Origin: Streptomyces aureus
GTDB lineage: Bacteria > Actinomycetota > Actinomycetes > Streptomycetales > Streptomycetaceae
Reading direction: 5' to 3'
NCBI RefSeq assembly: GCF_000725495.1
Contig: NZ_JNZD01000001.1
Span: 186,001-250,000 of the forward strand
Length of the DNA stretch: 64,000 nucleotides
Shown here: one piece after another, positions 9,797 to 18,410 of the stretch
Position numbering within the stretch: the stretch's first letter is position 1
Layout: each line of letters begins with the position of its first letter
Translations under genes and position numbers: made by a program
Notes under the pieces: generated by a model
What the model saw: only the letters and a program-made list of their open reading frames with translations
The model's database searches: none
Told to the model about the DNA's origin: nothing

Positions 9797-10894
9797 CTAC
9801 TCCTGCGACAGCGGCCGGATGCCCGGCACCGGCCGGATGCCGCGGGAGACCCGCGCGATCGTGATCAGCCGGTCCGTCAACTCCAGTGTGCCGACGTCCG
9901 GATCGTCGTATCCGAGCACACGGTGCCCCCGTACGACGCTGACCACCAGGTCGGTGGTCTCGCGGGCGCCCAGGCCCACCTCGGCCTTGGTGACGGGCCG
10001 TTCCACGATGTCCAGCCCGGTGCCCTGATGGATCAGGTCCTCCATGACCCTGCCCGCGGCGGGCGAGAGCACCGAGAGCCCGAGGAGCCGGCCGGCCGCG
10101 CTGGCGCTGGTGATCACCGCGTCGGCGCCGGACTGCCGCAGCAACGGCGCGTTCTCCTCCTCCCGGACGGCGGCGACGATCTTCGCCCCGCGGTTGAGCT
10201 GCCGCGCCGTCAGGGTGACGAGCACCGCGGTGTCGTCCCGCTGGGTGGCGATGATGATCTGCCGGGCCTTGTGGAGCTCGGCCCGCATCAGCACGTCGCT
10301 GCGCGTGGCGTCCCCGATGACCCCCGCGTAGCCCTCGGCCGCCGCCGCATCGACGACCCGGGGACTCGGGTCGACGACCACGACCTGCTCCTTCTTGAGC
10401 CCGGTCGCGCAGACGGTCTCGATGGCCGACCGCCCCTTGGTCCCGAACCCGACAACGACGGTGTGATCCCTCAAGGCCGCCCTCCAGCGGTTCAATCGCC
10501 ACTCCTCCCGGGTGCGTTCCGTGAGGACCTCCAGCGTGGTGCCGACCAGGATGATCAGGAACAGCACCCGCAGGGGAGTGATGACCAGGATGTTGACGAG
10601 CCGGGCGAGGTCACTGGTCGGGGTGATGTCGCCGTATCCGGTGGTGGAGAGGGTGACCGTCGCGTAGTAGAAGGCGTCGAGCATGTCGACGCTGCCGTCG
10701 GAGTTGTCGGTGTAGCCGTCGCGGTCGACCCAGACGATGAGCGCCGTGAGCACCAGCAGCAGCAACGCCATCGCGAGCCGCTTCGCCACCTGACGGAGCG
10801 GGCGCTGCACCACCTTCTGCGGCAGCTTCACCTGGTAGGTCACCAGGTGCTCGTCCGCCTGGCGGGCGATCGTGTCGTCGCCCGGAAGTTTCAC
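9797..10894 (-). CDS. Potassium channel with TrkA-N (RCK) domain
   Basis: About 365 aa. Two transmembrane helices (LAMALLLLVLTALIVWV and LVNILVITPLRVLFLIILV) flank a pore helix with the selectivity filter STTGYGDITP. The cytoplasmic TrkA-N/RCK domain begins TVVVGFGTKGRSAIETV, and a TrkA-C-like domain follows. This is a ligand-gated K+ channel layout. The second GTG (10894) has GGGGAG eight bases upstream and is preferred over GTG 10903. The parS palindrome overlaps this start, so the first codons are constrained by it. Confidence 0.9.
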   Translation of the reverse strand: MKLPGDDTIARQADEHLVTYQVKLPQKVVQRPLRQVAKRLAMALLLLVLTALIVWVDRDGYTDNSDGSVDMLDAFYYATVTLSTTGYGDITPTSDLARLVNILVITPLRVLFLIILVGTTLEVLTERTREEWRLNRWRAALRDHTVVVGFGTKGRSAIETVCATGLKKEQVVVVDPSPRVVDAAAAEGYAGVIGDATRSDVLMRAELHKARQIIIATQRDDTAVLVTLTARQLNRGAKIVAAVREEENAPLLRQSGADAVITSASAAGRLLGLSVLSPAAGRVMEDLIHQGTGLDIVERPVTKAEVGLGARETTDLVVSVVRGHRVLGYDDPDVGTLELTDRLITIARVSRGIRPVPGIRPLSQE

Positions 10895-10901
10895 GTGAAA
10901 C
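10888..10901. other. parS: parS chromosome segregation site
   Basis: GTTTCACGTGAAAC, a perfect 14-bp palindrome identical to the actinobacterial ParB-binding consensus. It straddles the start codon of the K+ channel gene. In Streptomyces most parS copies lie within a few hundred kb of oriC, which suggests this part of the window is origin-proximal. Confidence 0.93.
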
Positions 10902-10942
10902 ACTCCCCGATCGGATTCATGCCGTTCGCGTTCTCGTCCGGC

Positions 10943-12394
10943 TCAGAAGCACGCGTCGATCCCCGTGACGGCCCACGGTAGGTCGATGAGTTCCAGCTCC
11001 TGCCCGGCCCGTGCACCGCCGGGCGGCACGACCGCGAGCGCGTCCGAGGCCGCAATGCCCCGCAGCATGGCCGGACCGTTGTAGTGCAGCGGTACGGCCC
11101 GCTCGCCTCGCAGCGAGACGGGGATGAGCCGGGTGTCATACGGATGCCCCTGCACGGCCTCACCGAGCGGCAGCGTGTACGGCTCCGGGGCCGTGCGCCC
11201 GGCCAGGGTGCGCAGCAGCGGCTCGGCCAGCGTGAGCAGGCCCGAGACGGCGGCGAGGGGGTTGCCGGGCAGGCCGACGAGATGCTGGTTCTCCTGGGTA
11301 CGGGCCAGCAGCATCGGGTGTCCCGGCCGCACCTTGACGCCGTCCACCAACAGCTCGGCGCCGATCCGGCGCAGCGTGGGGTGGACATGGTCGACGGGGC
11401 CACCCGCCGTGCCGCCGGTGGTGACGATCAGATCGGCGCGAGAACCGGTGATCGCCTTGTGCAGCGCCTTGGCGTCGTCACCGAGCCGGCGTACCGCGAC
11501 GACCTCGGCGCCGAGCGCCCGGAGCCACGGCGGCAGCATGGGGCCGAGCGCGTCCCGGATGAGCCCCTCCCGGGGCAGTCCCTCGGTGAGCAGCTCGTCG
11601 CCCAGGACGAGCACCTCGGCGCGCGGCCGGGGGACGACGGCCAGCGTGTCGTACCCGGCGGCGGCCGCGAGGCCCAGCACGGCGGGGGTGACCAGCGCTC
11701 CGACCGGCAGCAGTTGGTCGCCGCTGCGGCATTCCTGGCCGCGCGGGCGGATGTCCTGCCCGTGGGCCAGTGCCAGGACGCCCCGTGGACGGCCGGAGCC
11801 GGGCGTCTGCGGGACGCCTGCGTGCAGCCTTCCCTTGTCGTCGAGGCGGCCGTGCTCGCTGCGCAGGACGGCGGTGGCGTCGCGCGGGACCCGTGCCCCG
11901 GTGGCGATCCGGACCGCCTCGCCGTCGCCGAGCCGTTCCGGCTCCGCGTGCCCGGCGAGCACTCCGTCCTCCCGCACCTCCCAGGGCCCCGGTCCGGCGA
12001 CCGCCCAGCCGTCCATGGCGGAGGTGTCGAAGGAGGGCAGGTCGGTGAGGGCTGTCAGGGGGGCGGCGAGGACGAGGCCGAGGGCGGCGTCGAGGGGGAC
12101 CGGGACGGGCACCCGGCGGGGCAGCGAGCGGGCGGCCCGCTCGGCGACGGACCGGGCCTCCGGCCAGGGGGTGGACCGGTGGCGGGCGTGCTCGTCCTTG
12201 CCTCCGTCCCGGGCTCCGGGCGCCGGGACCGGGGAGTCGGGTCCCTGGGGACCCGGGACGGCACGCTCCGCCCGACCAGGCTCACCGGCACCGCGGCTGC
12301 TCGTGCCCTTGACCAGGGCGAGCGCCTCCTCGACGTCGAAGTCGTCGGCGTCCTGGCCCTCGCGGCTGTCCCGGGTGGAGCGGGCGGCGGTCAT
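10943..12394 (-). CDS. moeA: MoeA-like molybdopterin molybdenumtransferase
   Basis: 483 aa. The MoeA N-terminal fold appears as LPSFDTSAMDGWAVAG and AVRIATGARVPRDATAVL. The MoCF/MogA-type domain shows ADLIVTTGGTAGGPVDHVHPTLRRIGAEL and the substrate loop LVGLPGNPLAAVSG. Canonical MoeA has TGG-x-S-x-G-x2-D; here the Ser is Ala (TGGTAGGPVD), so activity is uncertain. About 90 N-terminal residues before the fold are low complexity. ATG 12394 overlaps the stop of the MobA-like gene, so the two are translationally coupled. Confidence 0.85.
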   Translation of the reverse strand: MTAARSTRDSREGQDADDFDVEEALALVKGTSSRGAGEPGRAERAVPGPQGPDSPVPAPGARDGGKDEHARHRSTPWPEARSVAERAARSLPRRVPVPVPLDAALGLVLAAPLTALTDLPSFDTSAMDGWAVAGPGPWEVREDGVLAGHAEPERLGDGEAVRIATGARVPRDATAVLRSEHGRLDDKGRLHAGVPQTPGSGRPRGVLALAHGQDIRPRGQECRSGDQLLPVGALVTPAVLGLAAAAGYDTLAVVPRPRAEVLVLGDELLTEGLPREGLIRDALGPMLPPWLRALGAEVVAVRRLGDDAKALHKAITGSRADLIVTTGGTAGGPVDHVHPTLRRIGAELLVDGVKVRPGHPMLLARTQENQHLVGLPGNPLAAVSGLLTLAEPLLRTLAGRTAPEPYTLPLGEAVQGHPYDTRLIPVSLRGERAVPLHYNGPAMLRGIAASDALAVVPPGGARAGQELELIDLPWAVTGIDACF

Positions 12395-13839
12395 CCGGCG
12401 TCCGGCTCGGCGGCGGGCGGGGCGGGGGTGGCGGACGCCGGGGCGTCCGGCCGGGCCTCGGGGGTGTCCTCGTCGGCCCAGCGCAGCGCGAGCGCGGCGG
12501 CCTTGCGGGCGGCCTCGGCGACCGCCTCCGGTCCTCCGCCCGCCCGCGCGGCGGCGTAACCGACGAGGAACGTGGTCAGCGGCGCGGCCGGCCTGGCGAC
12601 GCCGTGCGCGGCGTCGCGGGCCAGGTCGAGCAGAACGCCGGTGTCGACGTCCAGGTCGATGCCCAGCTCGTCCTTGACTGCGGAAATCCATTCATCCAGC
12701 ACGTGCCCATGCTCCCTGATGCGTGCTCGAGCGGCGGCGATGTCGTCCCAGGTGTCGCAGTCGAAGGACGCGACGGGGTCGGTGATGCGAGTGAGGTCGA
12801 GTGCGGCGACGACACGTCGCAGCGGCAGCCCGGAGAGCCCTCCGTGCGCGGCGGAGAGCCCGTCGAGCTCGCGGCGCAGCGCGTCCGCGCGATAGACGGC
12901 CACCAGCGGCTGATCCCGCCCACCCGGGTCGGTGAGGAGGACTCCGTCGGGGCGAGCGGTTGCTGGACCGGGGTGAGCCCCGCCGGCCTCGGGGCGGGCG
13001 TCGTGGCGGGCGGGGCGGGTGCTTCTGCCCTCGGCGCGGGGGTCCTCGCCGACCAGACCGGCGTCCTGCCCACCGGGCCGGGCACCTCCGCCCTCGGCGC
13101 GAAGATCCCGGCCTCCGGAGGCGGCGTCCTGCCCGTCAGCGGGGCCGGCGTTCTGCCGACCGGGGTGAGTGCCTCCGCCCTCGGCGCGAAGATCCCGGCC
13201 TCCGGAGGCGGCATCCTGCCCGCCGGGGCGGGCGGCCGGCTCGTCAGGGGCGGTGTGATGCCCGCCGGGGGCGGTGGCTCTCTGGCCCTCAGGGCCGGTG
13301 CGGTGCCCACCGGGGACGGTGTCCTGGGCCTGGGAGCCGGTGTGGTGCTCGTCGTGGGGCGCCCGGACCTCGGAGCCACGCTCGGGGGCGTCCGGTGCGG
13401 GTGGGGTCGTGTGGGGGCCGGTTCGGAGGGTGTCCAGCAGGCGCTGGACCGTCTTCTCCTCCAGGAACGGCAGATCGGCCGAGAGCACGAGCACGTACGG
13501 TGCCGCGGTGCGGCGCAGCCCCGCGTCCAGCGCGGCGACCGGTCCCCCGCCCGGAGGGTCCTCGCGGGCCCACTCCACGGGGCGTGCGGTGGCCCTCGGT
13601 TCGGCCACGACCACCGTCCGACCGGCGTCGGCACACGCGGCCAGCACACGGTCCAGCAGCGTCCGTCCGCCCACCCGTACACCGGGCTTGTCCTCGCCGC
13701 CGAGCCGACGGGCGGCGCCGCCCGCGAGCACGACGGCGTCGTACCCGGAGTCGGTGTGCCCGGCGCCGGCACCGGCGGTGCCCCGGGAGTCACGGCCGCC
13801 CGGCCCCCCGGTCGCGCCCTCGGGCTCGTACGCGGTCAT
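12391..13839 (-). CDS. MobA-like nucleotidyltransferase with a large repeat insertion and a C-terminal DUF6457-like domain
   Basis: 482 aa, over twice the size of ordinary MobA. The NTP-transferase motif VVLAGGAARRLGGEDKPGVRVGG near residue 35 and SADLPFLE near 120 match the molybdenum-cofactor guanylyltransferase family. From about residue 145 to 290 a Gly/Arg/His/Pro low-complexity block interrupts the fold, then DQPLVAVYRADALRREL resumes it. The C-terminal 100 residues (LDEWISAVKDELGIDLDVDTGVLLDLARDAAHGV) match the small helical domain often found beside MobA. The insertion is encoded by 87-bp direct repeats. Confidence 0.82.
   Translation of the reverse strand: MTAYEPEGATGGPGGRDSRGTAGAGAGHTDSGYDAVVLAGGAARRLGGEDKPGVRVGGRTLLDRVLAACADAGRTVVVAEPRATARPVEWAREDPPGGGPVAALDAGLRRTAAPYVLVLSADLPFLEEKTVQRLLDTLRTGPHTTPPAPDAPERGSEVRAPHDEHHTGSQAQDTVPGGHRTGPEGQRATAPGGHHTAPDEPAARPGGQDAASGGRDLRAEGGGTHPGRQNAGPADGQDAASGGRDLRAEGGGARPGGQDAGLVGEDPRAEGRSTRPARHDARPEAGGAHPGPATARPDGVLLTDPGGRDQPLVAVYRADALRRELDGLSAAHGGLSGLPLRRVVAALDLTRITDPVASFDCDTWDDIAAARARIREHGHVLDEWISAVKDELGIDLDVDTGVLLDLARDAAHGVARPAAPLTTFLVGYAAARAGGGPEAVAEAARKAAALALRWADEDTPEARPDAPASATPAPPAAEPDAG
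13085..13212. repeat. 87-bp-period direct repeat inside the MobA-like gene
   Basis: A 41-base word beginning CCTCCGCCCTCGGCGCGAAG occurs exactly at 13085-13125 and 13172-13212, 87 bases apart, which is 29 codons and keeps the frame. Diverged fragments of the same word occur at 13020-13085. The block encodes the low-complexity insertion and probably expands or contracts by slippage. Confidence 0.85.
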
Positions 13840-13889
13840 GCCCCGAGTATGGGCGCCGAGGAGATCGGCGCCACCCTCGGGGCACGGCA

Positions 13890-13911
13890 GGGGCCCGGGG
13901 AGCCGGGCCCC
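13890..13911. terminator. Terminator after the second bkd operon
   Basis: Arms GGGGCCCGG / CCGGGCCCC with a 4-base loop, immediately past the bkdC stop on the minus strand. A second, longer dyad lies at about 13839-13884 (CCCCGAG...CTCGGGG enclosing GGCGCC...GGCGCC). Confidence 0.7.
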
Positions 13912-13916
13912 GGGTC

Positions 13917-15443
13917 CTACAGCGTCCGCAGCAGCACCGCCGGCTGCTCCACGCAGTCCGCCACATACCGCAGGAAACCGCCCGCCGTACCGCCGTCGCA
14001 GACCCGGTGGTCGAAGGTGAGCGAGAGCTGGACGACCTGACGCACCGCCAACTCGCCCTGGTGGACCCAGGGCTTGGGGATGATGCGTCCGACGCCGAGC
14101 ATCGCGGCCTCGGGGTGGTTGATGATCGGCGTGGAGCCGTCGACACCGAACACGCCGTAGTTGTTCAGCGTGAACGTGCCGCCCGTGAGGTCCGCGGGCG
14201 TGAGTGTCCCGGTCCGGGCCGACTCGGTCAGCCGCCCGAACTCCGCGCTCAGACTCTCCGCGTCCCGGACGTGCGCGTCCCGCACGACGGGGACCACGAG
14301 TCCGCGCTCGGTCTGGGCCGCGAAGCCCAGGTGCACCTGCTCGAGCCGGACGATCTCCCGGGCGTCCAGGTCGACCGTCGAGTTCAGCTCGGGGAAACGG
14401 GCCAGCGCCGCGGTGCAGATCCGGGCGAGGAGTGCCAGCAGGGAGATCTTCGGACCCCCGGCCGCGTTCATCGCCCTGCGTGCCTGCATCAGCTCGGTGG
14501 CGTCGGCGTCCACCCAGCAGGTCGCGTCGGGGATCTCGCGCCGGCTGCGCGAGAGCTTGTCGGCGACGGCACCGCGCACCCCCTTGAGGGGGACGCGCAC
14601 GCCCTGCGGGGCCGAGCCCCGGGAGACACCCGCCGCGCCGGGCACGACCGAGGTGATGTCCGCGTACGAGGTCATCGGCTCGGCCCGGTCGTCGTACGCG
14701 GGCGCGCCGGATCCGGCGGCCGGGGCGTACTGAGGCGCCGCGGTGCCGGACGGCCGGAGCCTGCCGGTGGCCGCCGCGCGCAGCGCGTACTCGACGTCGG
14801 CCCGCAGGATGAGCCCTTCGGGACCGGAGCCCTCCAGCTCGCGCAGGTCCACACCGTTCTCCCGGGCGAGCCGTCGCACCAGGGGCGAGATGACGGGCAC
14901 GGGCCCGTCGCCACGCGCCGGGGCGACGCCGTTGCGGGGGGTCCCCGAAACGCCCGCCGTGGCCGACGACGCGGCGGCGACCGGCTCGGGGCGACTCGGC
15001 GCGGGTGGCACGGGCGAGGTGCCCGAGCCCGCGGTGGACGGCGCGCGGGAGGGCCCGGCGGCCGGGACGCCGCCCGCGGGCCGCACCCTCCGGCGCCGCG
15101 CCGGGGGCGCTCCCGTGCCGTACCCCACCAGTACGTTCCCGGAGCCCTCGTCGCTCCGTTCGTCCGCGGCGGTCCCGGCGCCCTCGCCCCCGGCCGGGGC
15201 GCCCACGGCGACGGTCAGCAGCGGTGCCCCGACGGGCATTTCCGTGCCCTCCTCGCCGAAGCGGGCGGTGACCACACCGCCGTAGGGGCAGGGGACCTCG
15301 ACCATCGCCTTGGCCGTCTCGACCTCGACGACGAGCTGGTCGACGGCGACGACGTCACCGACCTCCACCAGCCAGCGGACGATCTCCGCCTCGGTCAGTC
15401 CCTCCCCGAGGTCGGGGAGCTTGAACTCCAGCACCTGTGCCAT
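13917..15443 (-). CDS. bkdC: Branched-chain 2-oxoacid dehydrogenase E2, second copy
   Basis: 508 aa, complete. Lipoyl domain (VEVETAKAMVEVP, lipoyl Lys near residue 46), long Pro/Ala/Arg linker, E3/E1-binding domain (SPLVRRLARENGVDLRELEGSGPEG near 210) and catalytic domain ending in the active-site motif HRVCDGGTAGGF. ATG 15443 overlaps the E1beta stop and is preceded by GGGAGG ten bases upstream. The linker is much richer in Arg/Ser than that of the first copy. Confidence 0.95.
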   Translation of the reverse strand: MAQVLEFKLPDLGEGLTEAEIVRWLVEVGDVVAVDQLVVEVETAKAMVEVPCPYGGVVTARFGEEGTEMPVGAPLLTVAVGAPAGGEGAGTAADERSDEGSGNVLVGYGTGAPPARRRRVRPAGGVPAAGPSRAPSTAGSGTSPVPPAPSRPEPVAAASSATAGVSGTPRNGVAPARGDGPVPVISPLVRRLARENGVDLRELEGSGPEGLILRADVEYALRAAATGRLRPSGTAAPQYAPAAGSGAPAYDDRAEPMTSYADITSVVPGAAGVSRGSAPQGVRVPLKGVRGAVADKLSRSRREIPDATCWVDADATELMQARRAMNAAGGPKISLLALLARICTAALARFPELNSTVDLDAREIVRLEQVHLGFAAQTERGLVVPVVRDAHVRDAESLSAEFGRLTESARTGTLTPADLTGGTFTLNNYGVFGVDGSTPIINHPEAAMLGVGRIIPKPWVHQGELAVRQVVQLSLTFDHRVCDGGTAGGFLRYVADCVEQPAVLLRTL

Positions 15444-16447
15444 CAGCTCTGTGCCTCCCATTGCAGACGTCCCACGGCGTCCAGGATCCGGTCGACGCCG
15501 GGCAGGTGGTGCCTCTCCAGCATGGGCGGCGGATACGGGATGTCGAAACCGGCGACGCGCAGAACCGGCGCCTCCAGGTGGTGGAAACAGCGCTCCGTGA
15601 CGCGGGCCGCGATCTCCCCGCCCGGTCCGCCGAACCCGGTCGACTCGTGCACGACGACCGCGCGTCCGGTCCGCCGCACCGAGGCCGCGACCGTCTCGTC
15701 GTCGAAGGGCACCAGCGAGCGCAGGTCGACGACCTCGAGGTCCCAGCCCTCGGCCCGCGCCGCCTCGGCGGCTTCGAGGCAGACGGGCACCGACGGCCCG
15801 TACGTGATCAGCGTGGCGCTGCGGCCCTCGCGCCGCACCACCGCGCGGCCGATCGGCTCGACGGCCTCCGGCTCGTCCGGGTTCCACGAGTCCTTCGACC
15901 AGTACAGCCGCTTGGGCTCCAGGAAGACCACCGGGTCGTCCGAGGCGATGGCCTCCCGCAGCATTCCGTACGCGTCGGAGACGGTCGCGGGCATGACGAC
16001 GTGCAGGCCCGGGGTCGCCATGTAGTACGCCTCGGAGGAGTCGCTGTGGTGCTCGACGCCGCCGATGCCGCCGCCGTAGGGGACGCGGATCGTGATGGGC
16101 AGGGGCATGGCGCCGCGGGTGCGGTTGCGCATCTTCGCCACGTGCGAGAGGAGCTGCTCGAACGCCGGGTAGGCGAACGCGTCGAACTGCATCTCCACGA
16201 CCGGCCGCAGGCCGTACATGGCCATGCCGACCGCCGCGCCGAGGATGCCCGCCTCGGCGAGCGGGGTGTCCGTGCAGCGGTCGTCGCCGAACTCCTTGGC
16301 GAGCCCGTCGGTGACCCGGAAGACACCGCCGAGCGTGCCGACGTCCTCGCCCATCACGTGGACGGAGGGGTCGGCGGCCATGGCGTCGCGCAGGGCCCGT
16401 CCGAGGGCCTGCGCCATGGTGGCCGGTTTGAGGGCAACCGTGGTCAT
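15443..16447 (-). CDS. bkdB: Branched-chain 2-oxoacid dehydrogenase E1 beta subunit, second copy
   Basis: 334 aa. The motifs match the first copy (MGEDVGTLGGVFRVTDGLAK, VPYGGGIGGVEHHSDSSE, VVDLRSLVPFDDETV), but the sequence is clearly diverged, so the two operons are old paralogues rather than a recent duplication. ATG start overlaps the E1alpha stop by four bases; the stop overlaps the bkdC start. Confidence 0.95.
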   Translation of the reverse strand: MTTVALKPATMAQALGRALRDAMAADPSVHVMGEDVGTLGGVFRVTDGLAKEFGDDRCTDTPLAEAGILGAAVGMAMYGLRPVVEMQFDAFAYPAFEQLLSHVAKMRNRTRGAMPLPITIRVPYGGGIGGVEHHSDSSEAYYMATPGLHVVMPATVSDAYGMLREAIASDDPVVFLEPKRLYWSKDSWNPDEPEAVEPIGRAVVRREGRSATLITYGPSVPVCLEAAEAARAEGWDLEVVDLRSLVPFDDETVAASVRRTGRAVVVHESTGFGGPGGEIAARVTERCFHHLEAPVLRVAGFDIPYPPPMLERHHLPGVDRILDAVGRLQWEAQS

Positions 16448-17613
16448 CGCCCGGCTCCTTCCGGGCCGTGCGGGCCCGCTCCGAGCGTGCCGTCCGCCTC
16501 GGCGTCCAGCTCCGCTCTCAACTGGCTCTCCTGCTCAAGCAGTTGAGTAGTGGGCTGGGCATACACATGGGCGAACAGGTCCATGGGGTCGAGCACCGGG
16601 TCCTGGTTCATGCGCTCGCGCAGGTCCGCGGCCATCGCCTCGGCGTCGTCGCGCACGGCCTGTAGAGCGGCCTCGTCGAGCAGACCGCGCTCGGTCAGCT
16701 CGCGCTCCACCAGCGTGACGGGGTCGTGGCCGCGCCAGGTCTCGACCTCGGCGTCGCCCCGGTAGCGGGTGGCGTCGTCGGCGTTGGTGTGGGCGTCGAT
16801 GCGGTACGTCACGGCCTCGACGAGGGTCGGGCCGCCGCCGGCGCGGGCGTGCGCGATGGCCTCGCTCAGGACCTGGTGCACGGCCACCGCGTCGTTGCCG
16901 TCGACCAGGCGGCCCGGCATCCCGTAGCCGACGGCCTTGTGGGCCAGCGACGGGGCGGCGGTCTGCTTGGCGAGCGGGACGGAGATGGCGAAGCCGTTGT
17001 TCTGCACGAGGAAGACGACGGGCGCCTGCCACACGGCGGCGAAGTTCAGCGCCTCGTGGAAGTCGCCCTCGCTGGTGCCGCCGTCGCCGACCAGGGCGAG
17101 CGCGACCACGTCGTCGCCCTTGAGGCGGGCGGCGTGGGCGAGGCCCACGGCGTGCGGGAGCTGGGTGGCCAGCGGGGTGCACAGGGGCGCGATCCGGTGC
17201 TCGTGCGGGTCGTAGCCGGTGTGCCAGTCGCCTCGCAGGAGCGTGAGGGCCTGGACCGGGTCGAGACCGCGCGCGACGGCGGCGAGGGTGTCGCGGTAGC
17301 TCGGGAAGAGCCAGTCACGATCCTCCAGCACGAGCGCGGCCGCGACCTCGCAGGCCTCCTGCCCGGTGCTGGACGGGTACACCGCGAGACGGCCCTGCTT
17401 GGTGAGGGCGGTGGCCTGGACGTTGTACCGGCGGCCGCGCACCAGTTCCGAGTGCAGGCGGCGCAGCAGGGCCGGGTCGACCTTGGCGGCGGCGTCGGTG
17501 CCGAGGACGCGGTGGGGCAGCGCGTCGGGCAGCAGCGGCGCAGGGTCGGTGCGGGGCTGCCAGGCGGGCGGCGGCGTGGGCCGGTAGGCCCCTCGCTGCT
17601 CCATGACCGTCAT
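16444..17613 (-). CDS. bkdA: Branched-chain 2-oxoacid dehydrogenase E1 alpha subunit, second copy
   Basis: 389 aa. The ThDP motif is GDGGTSEGDFHEALNFAAVW and the phospho-loop region is YRIDAHTNADDATRYRG. ATG 17613 is chosen for its GGAGG at seven-base spacing; ATG 17604 is internal. It lacks the Ala/Ser/Lys leader seen in the first copy. Divergent from the Lrp-type regulator across 174 bases containing a TetR-type operator and a DnaA-box-like word. Confidence 0.95.
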   Translation of the reverse strand: MTVMEQRGAYRPTPPPAWQPRTDPAPLLPDALPHRVLGTDAAAKVDPALLRRLHSELVRGRRYNVQATALTKQGRLAVYPSSTGQEACEVAAALVLEDRDWLFPSYRDTLAAVARGLDPVQALTLLRGDWHTGYDPHEHRIAPLCTPLATQLPHAVGLAHAARLKGDDVVALALVGDGGTSEGDFHEALNFAAVWQAPVVFLVQNNGFAISVPLAKQTAAPSLAHKAVGYGMPGRLVDGNDAVAVHQVLSEAIAHARAGGGPTLVEAVTYRIDAHTNADDATRYRGDAEVETWRGHDPVTLVERELTERGLLDEAALQAVRDDAEAMAADLRERMNQDPVLDPMDLFAHVYAQPTTQLLEQESQLRAELDAEADGTLGAGPHGPEGAGR

Positions 17614-17672
17614 GACGGCACCTCCTCGTGGGAGCGGCTTCGGACGCATCACGGGTGTGATGCGCCTCACCT

Positions 17673-17686
17673 ACCGATTGTTCGGT
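17673..17686. promoter_or_regulatory. TetR-type operator, diverged copy, in the bkdA/bkdR gap
   Basis: ACCGATTGTTCGGT differs by one base from the core ACCGATCGTTCGGT found before paaN and paaA. Nearby, ATGGA-N9-TCCAT (17749-17767) is a separate dyad that could serve the Lrp-type regulator. Functional assignment is inference. Confidence 0.45.
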
Positions 17687-17787
17687 CGTCGGCACATTTT
17701 GGCTACAGGCGCCGCCAGGCTGTGGACAAACGGTTCTGCGCAGCCTGAGATGGATGCAGTACGTCCATGGTAGGGAGGCGGGGGGAC

Positions 17788-18306
17788 ATGGCACCTGAAC
17801 AAATGGCCGAGCCGCCGGAGGCCGGATCCTCCGTGCCCTCCGCGCCGGCCGTGCCGCCCGCCCGTCCGCTCGACGCGATCGATCAGGACATCCTGCACAT
17901 GCTGCAGGCGGACGGCCGGGCCTCCATACGCTCCGTGGCCGAGCGGGTCCACGTCTCGCGGGCCAACGCCTACGCGCGGATCAACCGTCTCATCGAGGAC
18001 GGCGTGATCCGAGGTTTCGGGGCGCGTGTCGACCACGAGCGCGCGGGGCAGGGCACCTCGGCGTACATCACCCTCAAGATCGTGCAGAACTCCTGGCGCA
18101 CGGTGCGGGAGCGGCTGAGGGTGCTGCCCGGCGCCTCGCACATCGCCCTGGTGGGCGGCGACTTCGACGTGCTCCTCCTGGTGCACACGCCGGACAACCG
18201 GGCCCTGCGCGAACTGGTGCTCACCCGGCTCCAGGCCATCCCCGAGGTGCTCAGCAGCAGGACGCTGCTGGTCTTCGAGGAGGAGGACCTGGAACCGGAG
18301 GGCTGA
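17788..18306 (+). CDS. bkdR: Lrp/AsnC-family transcriptional regulator, probable bkd regulator
   Basis: 172 aa. N-terminal AsnC-type helix-turn-helix (LDAIDQDILHMLQADGRASIRSVAERVHVSRANAYARINRLIEDGVI) and C-terminal RAM-type effector domain (TSAYITLKIVQNSWRTVRERLRVLPG ... LVGGDFDVLLLVHTPDN). Lrp regulators next to bkd genes are known to control branched-chain amino-acid catabolism. ATG 17788 is preferred to ATG 17767 because of the adjacent G-rich ribosome site. Divergent from bkdA. Confidence 0.88.
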   Translation: MAPEQMAEPPEAGSSVPSAPAVPPARPLDAIDQDILHMLQADGRASIRSVAERVHVSRANAYARINRLIEDGVIRGFGARVDHERAGQGTSAYITLKIVQNSWRTVRERLRVLPGASHIALVGGDFDVLLLVHTPDNRALRELVLTRLQAIPEVLSSRTLLVFEEEDLEPEG

Positions 18307-18370
18307 GGTCGCGGGGCAGCAGGCCAGGGCCCGCCGAGGACCGAAGCCGCGGGAAGCCGGCCAGGCCCAG

Positions 18371-18410
18371 CTGAGGCCGGGCCCGGCGGCCGGCCAGGGC
18401 CCGGCCTCAG
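18371..18410. terminator. Bidirectional terminator between bkdR and the TetR gene
   Basis: Perfect 14-bp arms CTGAGGCCGGGCCC / GGGCCCGGCCTCAG. The right arm includes the stop codon of the TetR gene on the minus strand. The 100-base gap is otherwise full of GGCCAGGGCCCG words. Confidence 0.78.

Noticed and set aside
12960..16025. A 1021-codon plus-strand open frame opposite the MobA-like and bkd genes
   Set aside because: It is a GC-rich shadow: composition is almost only Arg/Gly/Ala/Pro and the minus-strand genes beneath have complete recognised domains.
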